Source of the DNA: Nageia nagi
Lineage: Eukaryota > Pinophyta
Direction of reading: 5' to 3'
Assembly (NCBI GenBank): GCA_050084985.1
Contig: JBITNC010000001.1
Location: 67,952,001-68,016,000 of the forward strand
Length of the DNA: 64,000 nt
Under the pieces are notes generated by a model, which was not told the DNA's origin, did not search any database, and saw only the letters and a list, made by a program, of their open reading frames with translations. Every line of letters starts with the position of its first letter. The first letter of the stretch is position 1. Both the position numbers and the translations under genes were made by a program. Shown here one piece after another: positions 22,061 through 34,085 of the stretch.

Positions 22061-23245
22061 TTTTGACCTTTCTTTTTTTTAGGGTGTTTTACCCTCTTTC
22101 ATTACATGTTCAATTTTTGATAATGTACCTACCTCTATATATTTTTTAGCCTCCTTAGTTCTCTTAACTTAGTTGCTTACTTTGCCCCATCCTCTCTTTT
22201 CTATCTTAGGTCCCACCTGAGCTCACCCCAAATCTTGTGAGTCTTACTATTTTCTTCCTTGGAGGAGTTTGATCTTTTGAAGTTTGATCTTCTGAAGTTT
22301 GATCTTCTTCTTCAATTTATGCATCTTCCATCTCATTTCTATCAACCTATTCTTCTTCATCGTTGCTATTTTTCTCTTGGTTATCTTCTCTTTGTCTTAG
22401 GTTAAGGTCTTCATTATGCTTAACTTCTTATTAGCTACTATATTTTCCTCTACTTCAATTTCTTTGAAGATCTGCAACTGATTAAATTGGTTGGAAGATT
22501 TGAATTATGGCCTTTACTTTTGTTCTTGAGGTGCATATAATGCTTCAACCATGTTGAGTTGGGGGGTTGGAGTTTTCTTCATTACTTTACCTTTTTTTTA
22601 TTTGCATCCATTCCTCACCACTTGTTATAGGATGTTAATTACAGGTTGGGGTTGGAATTACTTTGGTGCTCCTTTGGATGTTTTTAACTTTATACTTTAT
22701 TCCTAGTCTTCTTTTGGAGTGAGTACTATGGTTCTATATGTCCAAATCTTCTACAATTTGTACAAAACTTGTTTGAGTTTTCATATTTGAAAACTTAATT
22801 TTTGGATGTTTTGTATTAATAAAAGATTTTGATTTCTTTTGGTAGCTCCTAATCTAGCTTCACTTGTATGCAAAATCTTGCCTCTAATAGCCTCTTATTT
22901 GTTAGAGTCATTAGATTCATTGTAACAAATTTGCCCATCACTCTTGCAATTAATCCCTTCAAAGATTTTGTGATGCCAAAAGTTGAGGGGAAGATTTGGA
23001 AGCTAGATTAGTACTATGCATATTTGTGTTGCAATTGTATCGAAACCCAACTCCCATTATTGTAAGTATAGATCTCTTTTGCCAAAGAAGTGTGGTCCAT
23101 GGCTTAAGATATTCTCTTTGTCTTTACTAAGTGAAAATTTGAAACTAATGAAGTCATAAGGAAGTGTTGCTATTTGAACATTCCCTTTTAGTATCCATAT
23201 TCTCTTCACCCAATATCAAATGTCATCCAGATTAGGTCTCTATCC
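22060..23245 (-). pseudogene. LINE ORF1 fragment, second copy (DUF4283-type plus zinc knuckle)
   Basis: On the minus strand, about 23245-22690 matches the ORF1 fragment at 10626-11335 over most of its length. Motifs include TIATQICI, LPLNFWHHKIFEGI and a knuckle remnant (CTNCRRFGH). Leftwards it continues into a charged stretch rich in Lys, Glu and Ile (about 22600-22200), as LINE ORF1 C-termini often do. Many stops are present. It is adjacent to, but separate from, the split LINE reverse transcriptase at 23440-23916. Confidence 0.65.
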
Positions 23246-23439
23246 AAATCAAATTTAGACTATAATATTTATATTGGGCAATTTCTTAAAAATCAAAATA
23301 ATCATTTATAATTTATTTATGAAGTTGGCCATTTTATGTTTTTAAATGTTAGAGATTTTTTTCTAATTTAAATTATGGTTTTGGATTAGAGACCCATGTC
23401 AAAAAATTTAAATAAATTGAAATTTTTTGGCAACATGGG
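23246..23439. other. Short unassigned A+T-rich stretch
   Basis: It lies between two LINE fragments. No motif is recognised. Confidence 0.4.
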
Positions 23440-23916
23440 CTTTTTTGCAACTCGTAATAATTGCTATTTTCAATATTTAAGATCCTCAAAATTCACTTAT
23501 TAATGAATATACATGGCTAAAATTATCCTTGCAAGGATTTGGTGATGAACCAATGAACATTGGTCTTCCAAGATAAACACTTAGGAGGGATTCTATTTGA
23601 AAACAAAATGTTTGTGATTCTTCTTTTCATGGTAACCAAAGTATGAGTAAAAAAATAACTTAATCTTATCAAAGTTGATTTTATTATAGGATACACATTC
23701 ATAGTATTTAAAAAGCTTCAAAAAGTTTTTAGCTTTTACCATAATAAATTGATGATGGGTGACCATAGCAGGAGCAAAGGAAGAGGTAAGTTCTTTGATC
23801 TTTTAATAGTTTTCCAATTCCCTATTCTTCTACCAAGAGCTTCAACCAAAATGATGAAAAATATGGGGAGATAGGATTTCATTACCTTAAGCTCCTTTGG
23901 GAGTGGAAGAAGCTAA
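23440..23916 (-). pseudogene. LINE reverse transcriptase, downstream half (split by element C)
   Basis: On the minus strand it reads FFHSQRSLR, then a degenerate QGDPxSP box (NPISPYFFIILVEALGRRIG), then a THHQF segment where the FADD catalytic box should be but is deleted, then YLGRPMFIG. These are the standard plant L1-type LINE reverse transcriptase motifs in order. The upstream half is at 38904-42060. Removing element C and one GCTAA copy brings the two halves together at the correct point of the domain. Confidence 0.85.
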
Positions 23917-24445
23917 TGTTGGAATTTATAATGCATTATTGTAAGGTCTCTTAATGTAATTCACTTAATAATGAATATGATAATGTAAATTCACTAATAC
24001 TTAAAAAAATCCCTAGATACCTTTTAAGTATTTGTGAATATGATAATGTAACTTGTCCTACACTTCATCTCATGAGCATGCCCCTTAGGTAAAAGGGTGA
24101 TGCATATCATGACATAGTATAATGGTTAATAGGGTGATCTAAGGTAGAATTTTGGCCTATAAATAGAAGGCCCTCTCCTTGATATCACTCACTCAATTTT
24201 GTAACAGTGTTATGCTCTTGTTTAGGTTGGAGGAGAAGTAAAAAAGTGAGTTGTAAGAGATTGCTCTTTGAGAATAAGATCTTAGATTAGTGTATGTACT
24301 CCTATGGTTAGAGGAACCACTTTATATTGGTGCCATATTGTGTGAATGATACTTTGAGTGTGTGTTCTTATTGCTTAAGGATTTAAGAGAGTTCTCAAGT
24401 GATCTTGGGTAATTAGGAATTTAGTCTTGTAGGTTTTTTCCTTCA
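23917..24445 (+). repeat. 5' LTR of copia element C (529 bp)
   Basis: It begins TGTTGGAATTTATAATGC and ends TTCCTTCA. GGCCTATAAATAGAAGG provides the TATA box. The core ATGTACTCCTATGGTTAGAG then GAACCACTTTATAT is common to the LTRs in this window. A degenerate initiator-Met primer site (ACTATCAGAGTC, from 24449) follows. Confidence 0.93.
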
Positions 24446-25260
24446 TCTACTATCAGAGTCATACTTGGAGGCTCCTTTTCAACATTATTGGAGGCTCTTC
24501 ATCCATCTTTGGAGGTTCACCTTAATTATTGTGACATAAAATCAAGTGAAGGTATAACCTCCTATCTTTTTATTTTTTTACTAGTTCATTATGATACTAA
24601 CATTTTTGTTATGACTATGTTAGTTCAATTTCTTAGCAAAAAATGCTTCAAATAACATAATATATTGTTGCTTTTTTTTCTTACTAACAATTTTTATGTT
24701 AGTGATCACAATTTTTTTGGTTTTTATTTTTTTGAGAATAATAATATATTATGTATTATGCAACTTTTAAACTTTTGCAATTGTTTTAACTTTGTAAGTT
24801 TTTTTTTTTTAATTCTATATAGAAAAATACTAAAGTTATTGGTTTTTAAATATGGGGGGGCTATTTTTTTAATCCAATGATGTGAGGAGAGTTGGAGAGG
24901 AGTGGGAAGATAAAACTCTCAAGTTGAAAAAGGGAGGTCCAAGTTCAAAACTCTCCCCCTCACATCATGTGGATATGCTACGTGTAACCAATGGGTGACC
25001 ATGTTGGTGTGGATGAGGTTAGGTGTGACTCTTAGGTGACTTTGATGGAAGAGAACCCCTCATACATGAAATCTAATTCCAAGAAATTGGCTTGCAAGAG
25101 TGGTTTCATAAAAAAATGGGGGGGCTATTTTTTTTATATAGTAAACATTATAACTTTATTTATATGCAAAAATAAGGGGGGATTTTAATTTTTTTGCTAA
25201 AATATTTCATTACATAAAAAAGGGGTCAAATAAAGTTTTTGAAAGGGGGGTACCTTTATA

Positions 25261-25300
<40 letters not shown>

Positions 25301-27250
25301 TAAAGTTTATTTTCAAAACTTAAAAAATCAAAATATTTAAAATAGGGGGGAGCAGTTGACCACTTCCAGTGGGTGGCCACCACTAAACCTTGGTGACACC
25401 CCTTAGCCCGCCTCTCTTCCCCACATAGAATCTACATGTTATGTAGCTTGCATCATCCCTAGCTGCTCCCCAAGGTGGCTTGGCCACCCCTCCATCCTTG
25501 AACTACACTTCTATACCTTTTTTTGTAAATGCTCAACTCACTACAATCTGTTGGCTACCACTTTGACATATCTTTAGTTGCTGGTCATAGCCCCCTTTTG
25601 CCCTCCATCATTAGTATGTCTGACCCCTCCCACTACATGTAGCACATACCCCTCCTACCATAATGCCTGTATCAACTCTATCCTCTTATAGCTTTGCCAT
25701 CCATCATCGATCTATCTGGTCCCTCCACCTCCACCTGCTACATACCCCTCCTACCACCATGCCCACACTAGCTTTATCCTCTTATGGCTCACCACTCCCA
25801 TCAACATGACCATCGCTTCCCATGGCACCACTGCTATGATCAAAACCTCCCACTGTGTCATTGCCCCTATACACTACTACCACTTACTATGTGCAACCTC
25901 CCACTCTTAGCCGTTATGCCTATCTTGGGCTCAATTTGACTATAAGAGGGAACTTTTTTTTTTATAATTTCATAAGCATAGCCTCCCTTTATTTAAAAAA
26001 AGGGGGAAGTACTTAATTTTTTTAAATAAAAAAGGGGGTAATTTTTTTTAGAGTTAATTTTTTTCAAAAGAGGGAGAAATATTTTAGAAGTAATTTTTTA
26101 AGTGTGGAGATATTTTCCCTTGTTGATTTTTTTTTTCCTTTAAGGTAAAAGTGCAAAAAAGGGGGGGATAAATTATTTTTTTAGTTGGTAAAAAAGTGAT
26201 AATTTTTAAATAGTATTAAAGCAACCTTTTAAAGGTAAAATTGCAAATAATGAAAATATTTTTTAAAGTATTTTTGAAGGTGAATTTTTGTTAGGTTCAA
26301 GTTTTTTAAGTAAAAAGGGGAAGATTTTTTTGTTACTTAAAAATAATCAACCCATAGATTTTTTTTTTTGTAAAGAGGTTCTCTTGGGGTTGTGACAAAA
26401 CCAATTGGACACTCTTAAGTTTTCAACTTTTGGATGATGTATTATTTTTTTAAGCATTTTACTTTATCTTAAACACTTTGCTTTTTATTTACAAAATCAC
26501 AAACATTAAAAATGCACCCCCTAAAATAAACACATCTACACATTTATTCTATAACATGACATGTTTGAGGAGCCATGAGGAGAGGACAAGGTAGACTAGA
26601 GCCTTCAGTATGACAATCCAAATGGTGTAAATTCTATACTTCTTAATTTCCCCTAAGTCCTCTATTGATCTGAACATAACTCCATATAGGTGGACACATA
26701 TGTGTGTAGTGATACCACATGTTTGCATTCCCATTCAATGATTATGTTGATAACCTAGGAGGATAACTTGAAACCTAAATAAGAGAATAATTTGATCAAT
26801 CCAACATATATTGTATCCTTGGAAAATAGCTAGTATTCCTTCTTGTGAGAGTATATTATTGATCAAGAGGAACTAGTTGAGGATTGGTAGGACTTGGGCT
26901 CCATGTGACATCCATGTAAAGGCTTAATTTTAAACAAACAAATAAGCCTCAACTCTACCCATGTTAATTTTACAAGGTTATGGCAAAATATTGGATGTAT
27001 GGGATATATCGCTTTGATATAAGTATAACATTTTGCATATGTGAAATTGGTTAAACAATTTAAACATTCCTTATTGATTATCCTTGTTCAAAAGTCAACA
27101 TGTATAATTGATTAATTCAACATGTATGATTTTTCAATTTTAAAAAAATCTCAACATGTATGTATGATTAAACTCAACATGGTTAATTAATTTGGTTCAC
27201 AAATTCAACATTCTTACATTAGTTAACACTTTCACCTTCTTTTGTAGCAA
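24446..27250 (+). other. Long leader of copia element C
   Basis: About 2.8 kb separate the primer site from gag. The stretch holds G-runs in a T/A-rich context, an AT microsatellite (about 25256-25294) and a pyrimidine-rich segment (about 25340-25930) in the same relative position as in elements A and G. The conserved leader block lies at about 26535-26930. I see no convincing gene. Confidence 0.65.
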
Positions 27251-30184
27251 ATGGGACACTCCTTTACACCTAAGCACATCCTAAATGATTCCAACTATAG
27301 TATTTAGGAATCCAGAATGAGAGCAGAGCTCCAAGCATAAAAATTATGGAAAATGGTAAATGAAAACCAAGTTGCTCTGACAAATGATAAGACACTTGAG
27401 GATTACAACATAAAGAATGAGCTAACAACTTAAATGATCTTTCATGCAATTTTAGACAAAGTCCTCCTCATGATCTCTTCTTCAAACTCCATTAATGAAG
27501 CTTGGGATAGGCTAAAGAAAATCTACCTTGACTCCAAATTCTCTAGGAAGTTCACTATTCTTAAAAAATTATTGCAATTACATCAAGAGAAAAATGAAAG
27601 TGTTGCAATTTACTTGAATAAAGTTGTTGACCTTAGGACCTAAATTGTTGGGTGTGGCTACAATTAGATCAACGATGAGTTTAAGGTGTTCAGCATCCTT
27701 CATAGCCTCTCTTCTAAATTCAATCACTTCATGATAGTTATTGAAACAAGGCTCGATGATGAAGAAGAAGTGTACTCCTTTGAAAATATTTCAAGACTTC
27801 TCTTGAAATATGATGAAACTCTAAACAAAAAGTTATTGATCTCCACTTCTAAGGAGCATCACGTGGAACATGGACCAACTAAAACTCACTTCAAAAAGAA
27901 GTTCCATAATCAAAAGAAATATTCTCATGCTCTAAAAAAAGAATTCATAAAAGGTGAAAATAAATAATATAATGGCCATAATAAGTTAAGCAAATCACAA
28001 CAAAAGCTAAATTTTATGAAAATTATAATTTCTATGGCATCTATGGTCATAAGGAATCAAATTTCTATAAGAAAAAGAAAGAACAAGGTGGCAAAGGAAC
28101 TAAAAAATCAAACAACTTCAAAGACAAGAAGAAGAATAATAAATTTGATTTTATTTTTGGTCTTTCCTCCAAGTCTCACACTTTCTCAGATGATTGGATT
28201 ATTGATTCTAGATGCACTAATCTCATGTATTTTGAAAAGGCTAAGTTTGAAAATCTTAATAAGTATAGGAAGTATGCAATTGTGATAGGTGATAATACGG
28301 TCCTTGAAGTTCAAGGGATTGGAACTGTGTTGATACATGGTAAGGTTATTGAAAGTGTGCTCTATGTGCCTAAACTTAGTATGAACCTTCTTTATGAAAT
28401 TTAAGTTGCAAGAAAAAAGTACTCATTCAAGTTCAACTCACACTCCCAGAGCATTAAAAAGGAACTTGCCACTTTGGTGAAAGGATTAGTGAAAGATTAT
28501 CTATACATTATGGATAAAGTACCAACAAATATGTGCCTTGCTACAAATATTTTCTTTAGGGGCAATCTTTGACACCATCATTTAGGATACCTTAACCATA
28601 AGAGCATTCCAAGTTATGAAAAATCATGAACTTGTGGACAATTTACCTTCAATATCACCAATAATTGGTTTTGTGATAAGTGCATTTTAGGAAATATGAA
28701 TAAGTAAAATTTTGATATAGATAAGGCAATAAGATCAATACAACTTCTTTAGCTTGTGCATTCATATTTTAAGGGTTTATTTCAAATTAGATCTCTTAGG
28801 GGAGCATCTTATCTATTGACCTTCATCAATTTTAGTAGGATGACATTTGGTTATCTACTTGAGCACAAGGATCAAACCTTTGATAGGTTCAAATATTTCA
28901 AAGACTTAGTAGAAAATCAAACTAAATTCAAAATAAATATATTGATATATAATAATGGAGATGAATACAATAATGATTTCAATGATCATTGTACCAAATA
29001 GGGGATCAAGAGGTAGTTCACCATCCCTTATACCCATAAAAAAAGGTGTTGTTAAAATAAATAATAGGACCATTCAAGAAATGGATAGGTGCATGTTGGG
29101 AAATCTCCCTAGTTTCTTATGAAGTTGTAAACACTATGATCTACACCTTGAATAGGTATCCTATGGAAGTAGTTGAAAGAAAAATCCCATATGAGACATG
29201 GACAAGAAACCTACCTTTACTCACTTTAAGGTTTTTGTTTATGATGCATATGCCTTCACTATTTTTGAGAAAATAAAGAAGATGGATAATAAATCTTAAA
29301 AGATCATTTTTGTGGGCTATGATATTTAGCACAAAGGCTACAAGCTCTATTCTTCTTCCTCAAAGGTAGTGTTGATATCAAGGTATGTAAAATTCAATTA
29401 ACTTCCTAAAGAATCTACTTCTTTTGAGGACTTGGATAATCTTGATGAATGTTCTATTACACCTAACTAGTTGGATGTTAGTATATATAATTCATAATAG
29501 AAGAAAAAATCTTAAACACAAAGGATAATGAGAAAAATGACCTTAAATAAATACTTATTTACCAAAATTAATAGCAAGCATGAGCCCTCATCATTCAAGG
29601 AAGCTTCAAAATATGAATGTTGGTTGGAATCTATGAAGATGCAATATGAAACTCTGATAAAAAATCAAACTTGGGACTTGGTTCCTTATCCTAGTGATTA
29701 TAATGTAATTAACAATAAGTGGATTTATAATGTCAAATAAAATTCAGTTGGAAAAATTAAGAAGTACAAGGTAAGGTTAGTAGCTAAATATTTTGCTTAG
29801 AAATACAAATTTGATACCCATAGTCAGGTTAATTCTTGCTCTTTTAGTAGTTGGAGGATGGAAAGATTTTCAACTTGATGTTAAGAGTGCTTTTCTTAAT
29901 GGTGATTAGATGTGGAGATCTACATGAATCAAATACAAGAGTTTTTTATGTAAAGCAAAGATTCCTTTATATGCAAGCTAAAGAAATCCTTGTATGGACA
30001 TAAGAAAATACCTAGAGCCTGGTACAAAAATATTTTAGGATATTTTGTAGATATTAGATTCTCTAAGTGCTTATTTGATTCATATCTATATATGCTTAAT
30101 TACAGACAAAACTTGGTCTTGATTCTTCTCTATGTGGATAATCTTTTAATTATGGGAAATAATGATGAAATCATCCAAGAGTGC
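27251..30184 (+). pseudogene. Copia gag-pol of element C, first part
   Basis: From ATG 27251 (MGHSFTPKHILND) it reads the UBN2-type gag domain (AWDRLKKIYLDSKFSRK), a decayed knuckle, and protease with the catalytic motif altered to DSR (IIDSRCTNLM). The integrase core has its second catalytic Asp replaced (YNNGDEY for SDNGGEY). Reverse transcriptase follows up to EIIQEC at 30184. The YVDD box is YVDN. Many stops are present. With three active-site losses the protein cannot have been functional for a long time. The frame resumes at 36722 after element D. Confidence 0.94.
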
Positions 30185-30651
30185 TGATAAAATTAACTCT
30201 TTCTCAATTAACTTCTAATTTGCTAAGATATCAAGAAGGCACTTTCAACATCAACATAATAACTAAAGCCAATCACACAAATAACACAAGATATAAAATG
30301 GTTCCTCCCTCCTTGGGAGTACATACACTAACTAAGATTTTTTTATTCTCAAGGACCTCTCTTACAAAATCTCTTCTCTTTCTCATACTTTAAACCTATA
30401 GCAAAGCTTGCATTACAATTGTATAACTAGAGAAGGAGATGGTTCATCTCTTTTTATAAGAAGAAACCCACTCTATAATTAATGCCTTTTCTATTTTTAA
30501 TCATATACCTATTTTTAAACTCATACCTATTTTTGATCCTTCTCTTATTTTTATTCCCTTAATACTTTAAGGTATCTAATGATACTTTAAGTATTAACTA
30601 TATTTATATTAAGGAGAAATATTACACAATATTACATTACAAATTCTAACA
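30185..30651 (-). repeat. 3' LTR of element D (467 bp) with polypurine tract
   Basis: On the minus strand it starts TGTTAGAATTTGTAATG and ends TTTTATCA. The polypurine tract AAGGGGGAG lies directly upstream (minus strand, 30660-30652). The GGTTCCTCC...GGGAGTACAT core is present. Confidence 0.92.
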
Positions 30652-30660
30652 CTCCCCCTT

Positions 30661-31652
30661 AATATAACATTAGTATAGAGCATAGAGAGAAGAAGAAAGA
30701 TAGAGTAAGAGAGAGTTCTCCACCAAAGAGATACAAGCAAAGATGAGAACTTTTACATCATTGAGAAATAAGTAAGATCTTAGTTTGAGACTCATTAGAA
30801 TACCATTTAACAAAATGGTTTACAATACAATCATTAACCATATCTAGTTTCACTGTAAGTGTAGTCGATCAGCATTGAGTTGACATATAAGCCTCCATGA
30901 GCCTGCCCACATGAAGTAAGTAACCTACACTCTTAAAATAAAACTTGCAAGCTATAAGAAGCTCATAAACAAGATCAGTTGGATGCATCATATAACATTC
31001 ATATCAATCAAAATATAAATGAACTAAGTAATATCATTCATAAATTGATCAATGATGCACTATAAGTCATCATGATAATCATCTGCTATATATAGAAACA
31101 TGTGTTGATCGATAACAAAAAAGTATATGCACATATATAAGTTACTCACATATGGATAACCAAATAGTGCTTAACAAACACATACTAATTCCTCTCATAG
31201 TGATAACAAAACAAAATGTACCATGAGTTCCTCAAATAGAGTGAACTAACTATGAAGGTGTACATTTTAATCAACACTATATAGCAAAAAAAGCCTCCTA
31301 TGGATGAATTTATCATCACAAACATGAATTCAACCTTCAACCCCCTTGAAAACAACTTCACTATCATAAAAAACTTTCAAAGTGTGCACAATAAAGTTTC
31401 TAAAGTGATTAGTGAATAAATCAGGAGAGACAAAATCACATGAATAAGGTTGCAGTTGTTGTAACAAGAACTTTATCCTTGATATAATGTGCTTGCATTT
31501 GAGGTACACTATAAGTCATCACTAAGATGCTAAGCTCATACTTATAGTTACCAAATAAAAGAATGTATAAACAAAGTATACGAACTAAATAAAAGTTTAA
31601 AAAATTTATTAAGAAGGAAGAAATTACAATGGATTTAATAAGAATTCAACAT
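30661..31652 (-). other. 3' untranslated region of element D
   Basis: About 1 kb lies between the pol stop and the polypurine tract. It contains the CACATATGGATAACCAAATAGT words that also occur in the 3' regions of elements B, C and G. No open frame with motifs is seen. Confidence 0.65.
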
Positions 31653-34085
31653 TTACTCCCTTTTTGAAGGCAACTTCACCAACCCAATAGACTCCCTAAG
31701 CTTATAAAATTGAGCTTCAAAAAGGGGCTTGGTGAACAAATTAGCAGAGTTTAGGATTAATGGAAAATACTACAAGTGTAGAAGACCATCTAGAACCTTC
31801 TCTCTAATGAAGTGGGCTTGGATTTCTACATGCATTATCCTCTAATGGAAAATAAGATTATTTTTCAAAGCAATAGCTGATTGATTATTTGAAGAGATTT
31901 GAGATGGATGAACTTCTTTGTACCCTATTTCTTTCATAAGATGCCTCAACCAAATGGTTTCTTGGGTTGCAATTGACATTGCATGATATTTAGCCTTAGT
32001 GGTGGAGAGAGTAGTAGTAGGCTACTTCTTGGATTCCCAAGAGATAGCATCTGAACCAAAGCTAAACACATAAGCAGAAGTTGATTTCTTATCATCTCTA
32101 TCTTATCCATAGATAGAATCTAAGAATCCTAAGAGAACAAATGAGGGCAACTTGTCATACTTGAGAGCAAGATCCTTAGTACCCATAACATACCTCAAAA
32201 TTTTTTTAACAGCATTGAAGTGCTCAACATATGGCTTTTGAATAAAGCAAACCATAAAATTTATAGTAAAGGTAATATCTGGCCTAGAGATAGTCAAATA
32301 AAAAAGACTACTAATTAGTTGTCTATAAGTCATAGCATCTACCAACTGAGAGTTGGAACTAAGAGACAAAATGATTCTAAAAGAGAATGGGATTGCAGCA
32401 TGCTTGCACTCCTCTATTTCAAACTTTTACAAGATATTTGAGATATACTATGATTGACTTAGATAAGTATAATCCTTGTATTGGTACACTTGCATACCAA
32501 GGTAGTAGTGCAATAGACCAAGATTAGTCATTTCAAAAGTTGCCTAAATTTGGATATGCAGTCTTGTATGAGGACCATATTATTCCCTGTAATTAATAGA
32601 TCATCCACATAGAGAAGAATCAAGATCAAGTCTTATCCTTGGTTGAGCAAGTAAAGATCTGAATCAGAGAAGCATTTAGAAAATCCAATGTCCTTAAAGT
32701 ATCTTGAAATATTTTTATATCTAGCCCTTAGTATTTGCTTAAGTCCATACAAAGACTTCTTTAACTTGCACATAAAAGATTCTTTACCTTCAGCACCAAA
32801 CCCTTTTGGTTGATTCATGTAGATTTCCATATTTAAGTCACCATTGAGAAAAGCACTCTTGACATCAATTTGAAAAACTTTCCATCCTTGAGCTACTGAA
32901 AGAGCAAGGATTACTCTAACAATAGGCATCTTTACCACTGGAGAAAAGGTTTTCTCATAACCAACTTCATATTTTTGATCAAAACCCTTAGCTACTAACC
33001 TTGCTTTGAACTTTTCAATCTCTCCAATTGAATTATATTTGACCTTATAAATCCATTTATTTCTAATAACATTGCATTTATTAGGATAAGAAATCAAATT
33101 CCAAGTTTGATTCTTTATTAGAGCCTCATACTCCACATTCATTACATTCATCCAACACTCATGCTTTGAAGCTTATTTGTAGGATGAGGGCTCATTTTTA
33201 CAATCAATTTTGATAAATAAGGGTTTATTAATGGTCATAATTCTTTTTATCATTTATGTTGGAGAGTTTAGTTCTTTAGGTGACAAATCCACACTGACAT
33301 CCAACCAGTTAGGAGCAACAAAAGAATCATCACCCTCATTAGGTTCTCATAAGACACAGACTCTTTAGTTAGTTCATTGAACTTTACATCCCTTGACATA
33401 AAGACTACATAAGAAGAAGGTTGATATAGCCTATAGCCTCTATGTTGATTATCATAGCCCATAAAGATACACTTTTTGGATCTCTTATCAAACTTCTTCC
33501 TTTGTTAGGAACAACAACAACATAAGCATCACAACCAAAGACCCTAAAGTGAGAGATGTTAGGTTTCTTTCTTGTCCATTTTTCATACAAAGTTTTACCT
33601 TCAATTGCTTTTGTAAGACACGTATTTAAGATGTAGATTACAGTATTTACAGCTTCACCCCATAAGAAGCTAGGAAGATCTCCCAACATATATCTTGCCA
33701 TTTCTTGAATGGTTTTATTTTTCTTTTTAGCAACACCATTCTGCTGAGGAGTGTAAGAGATAGTAAATTGCCTCTTGATTCCATACTTGGTACAAAAATT
33801 ATTGAATTCATTGCTATTATACTCACCCCATTATCAGATCTTAACATCTTGATTTTGAATCATGCTAATTTTCTACCAAGGATTTGAAATCTTTGAACAC
33901 TCAAAGTTTTGATCCTTGTGTTTTATAAGATAACCAAATGTCATCCTATTAAATTATTTATGAAGGTCAAGACTTAAGATGCTCCCCTAAATGACTTAGT
34001 TAGAAATAAACCCATCAAAAAAATGAATGCATAAGTTGAAAAAAAGGTTTAGTTACAGTTGTTGCCTTATCTTCCTCAAGTATAT
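31653..34085 (-). pseudogene. Copia pol of element D (integrase C-terminus, reverse transcriptase, RNase H)
   Basis: Reading leftwards from 34085: end of the integrase core (RSDNGVSII, frameshifted after DNG), the integrase C-terminal part (KKPNISHFRVFGC), reverse transcriptase with WNLISYPN, NKWIYKVK, FQIDVKSAFLNGDL and an intact LLYVDDLLI near 32590-32620, then RNase H (ISWESKKQPTTTLSTTKAKY) to a TAA at 31655-31653. Stops and frameshifts interrupt it. The reverse transcriptase segment 33151-32633 is open for 172 codons, the best kept piece of copia polymerase in the window. Confidence 0.93.

Noticed and set aside
25256-25294. TA-rich run that could look like a promoter
   Set aside because: It is a TA dinucleotide microsatellite in a copia leader, with no gene downstream at a suitable distance.
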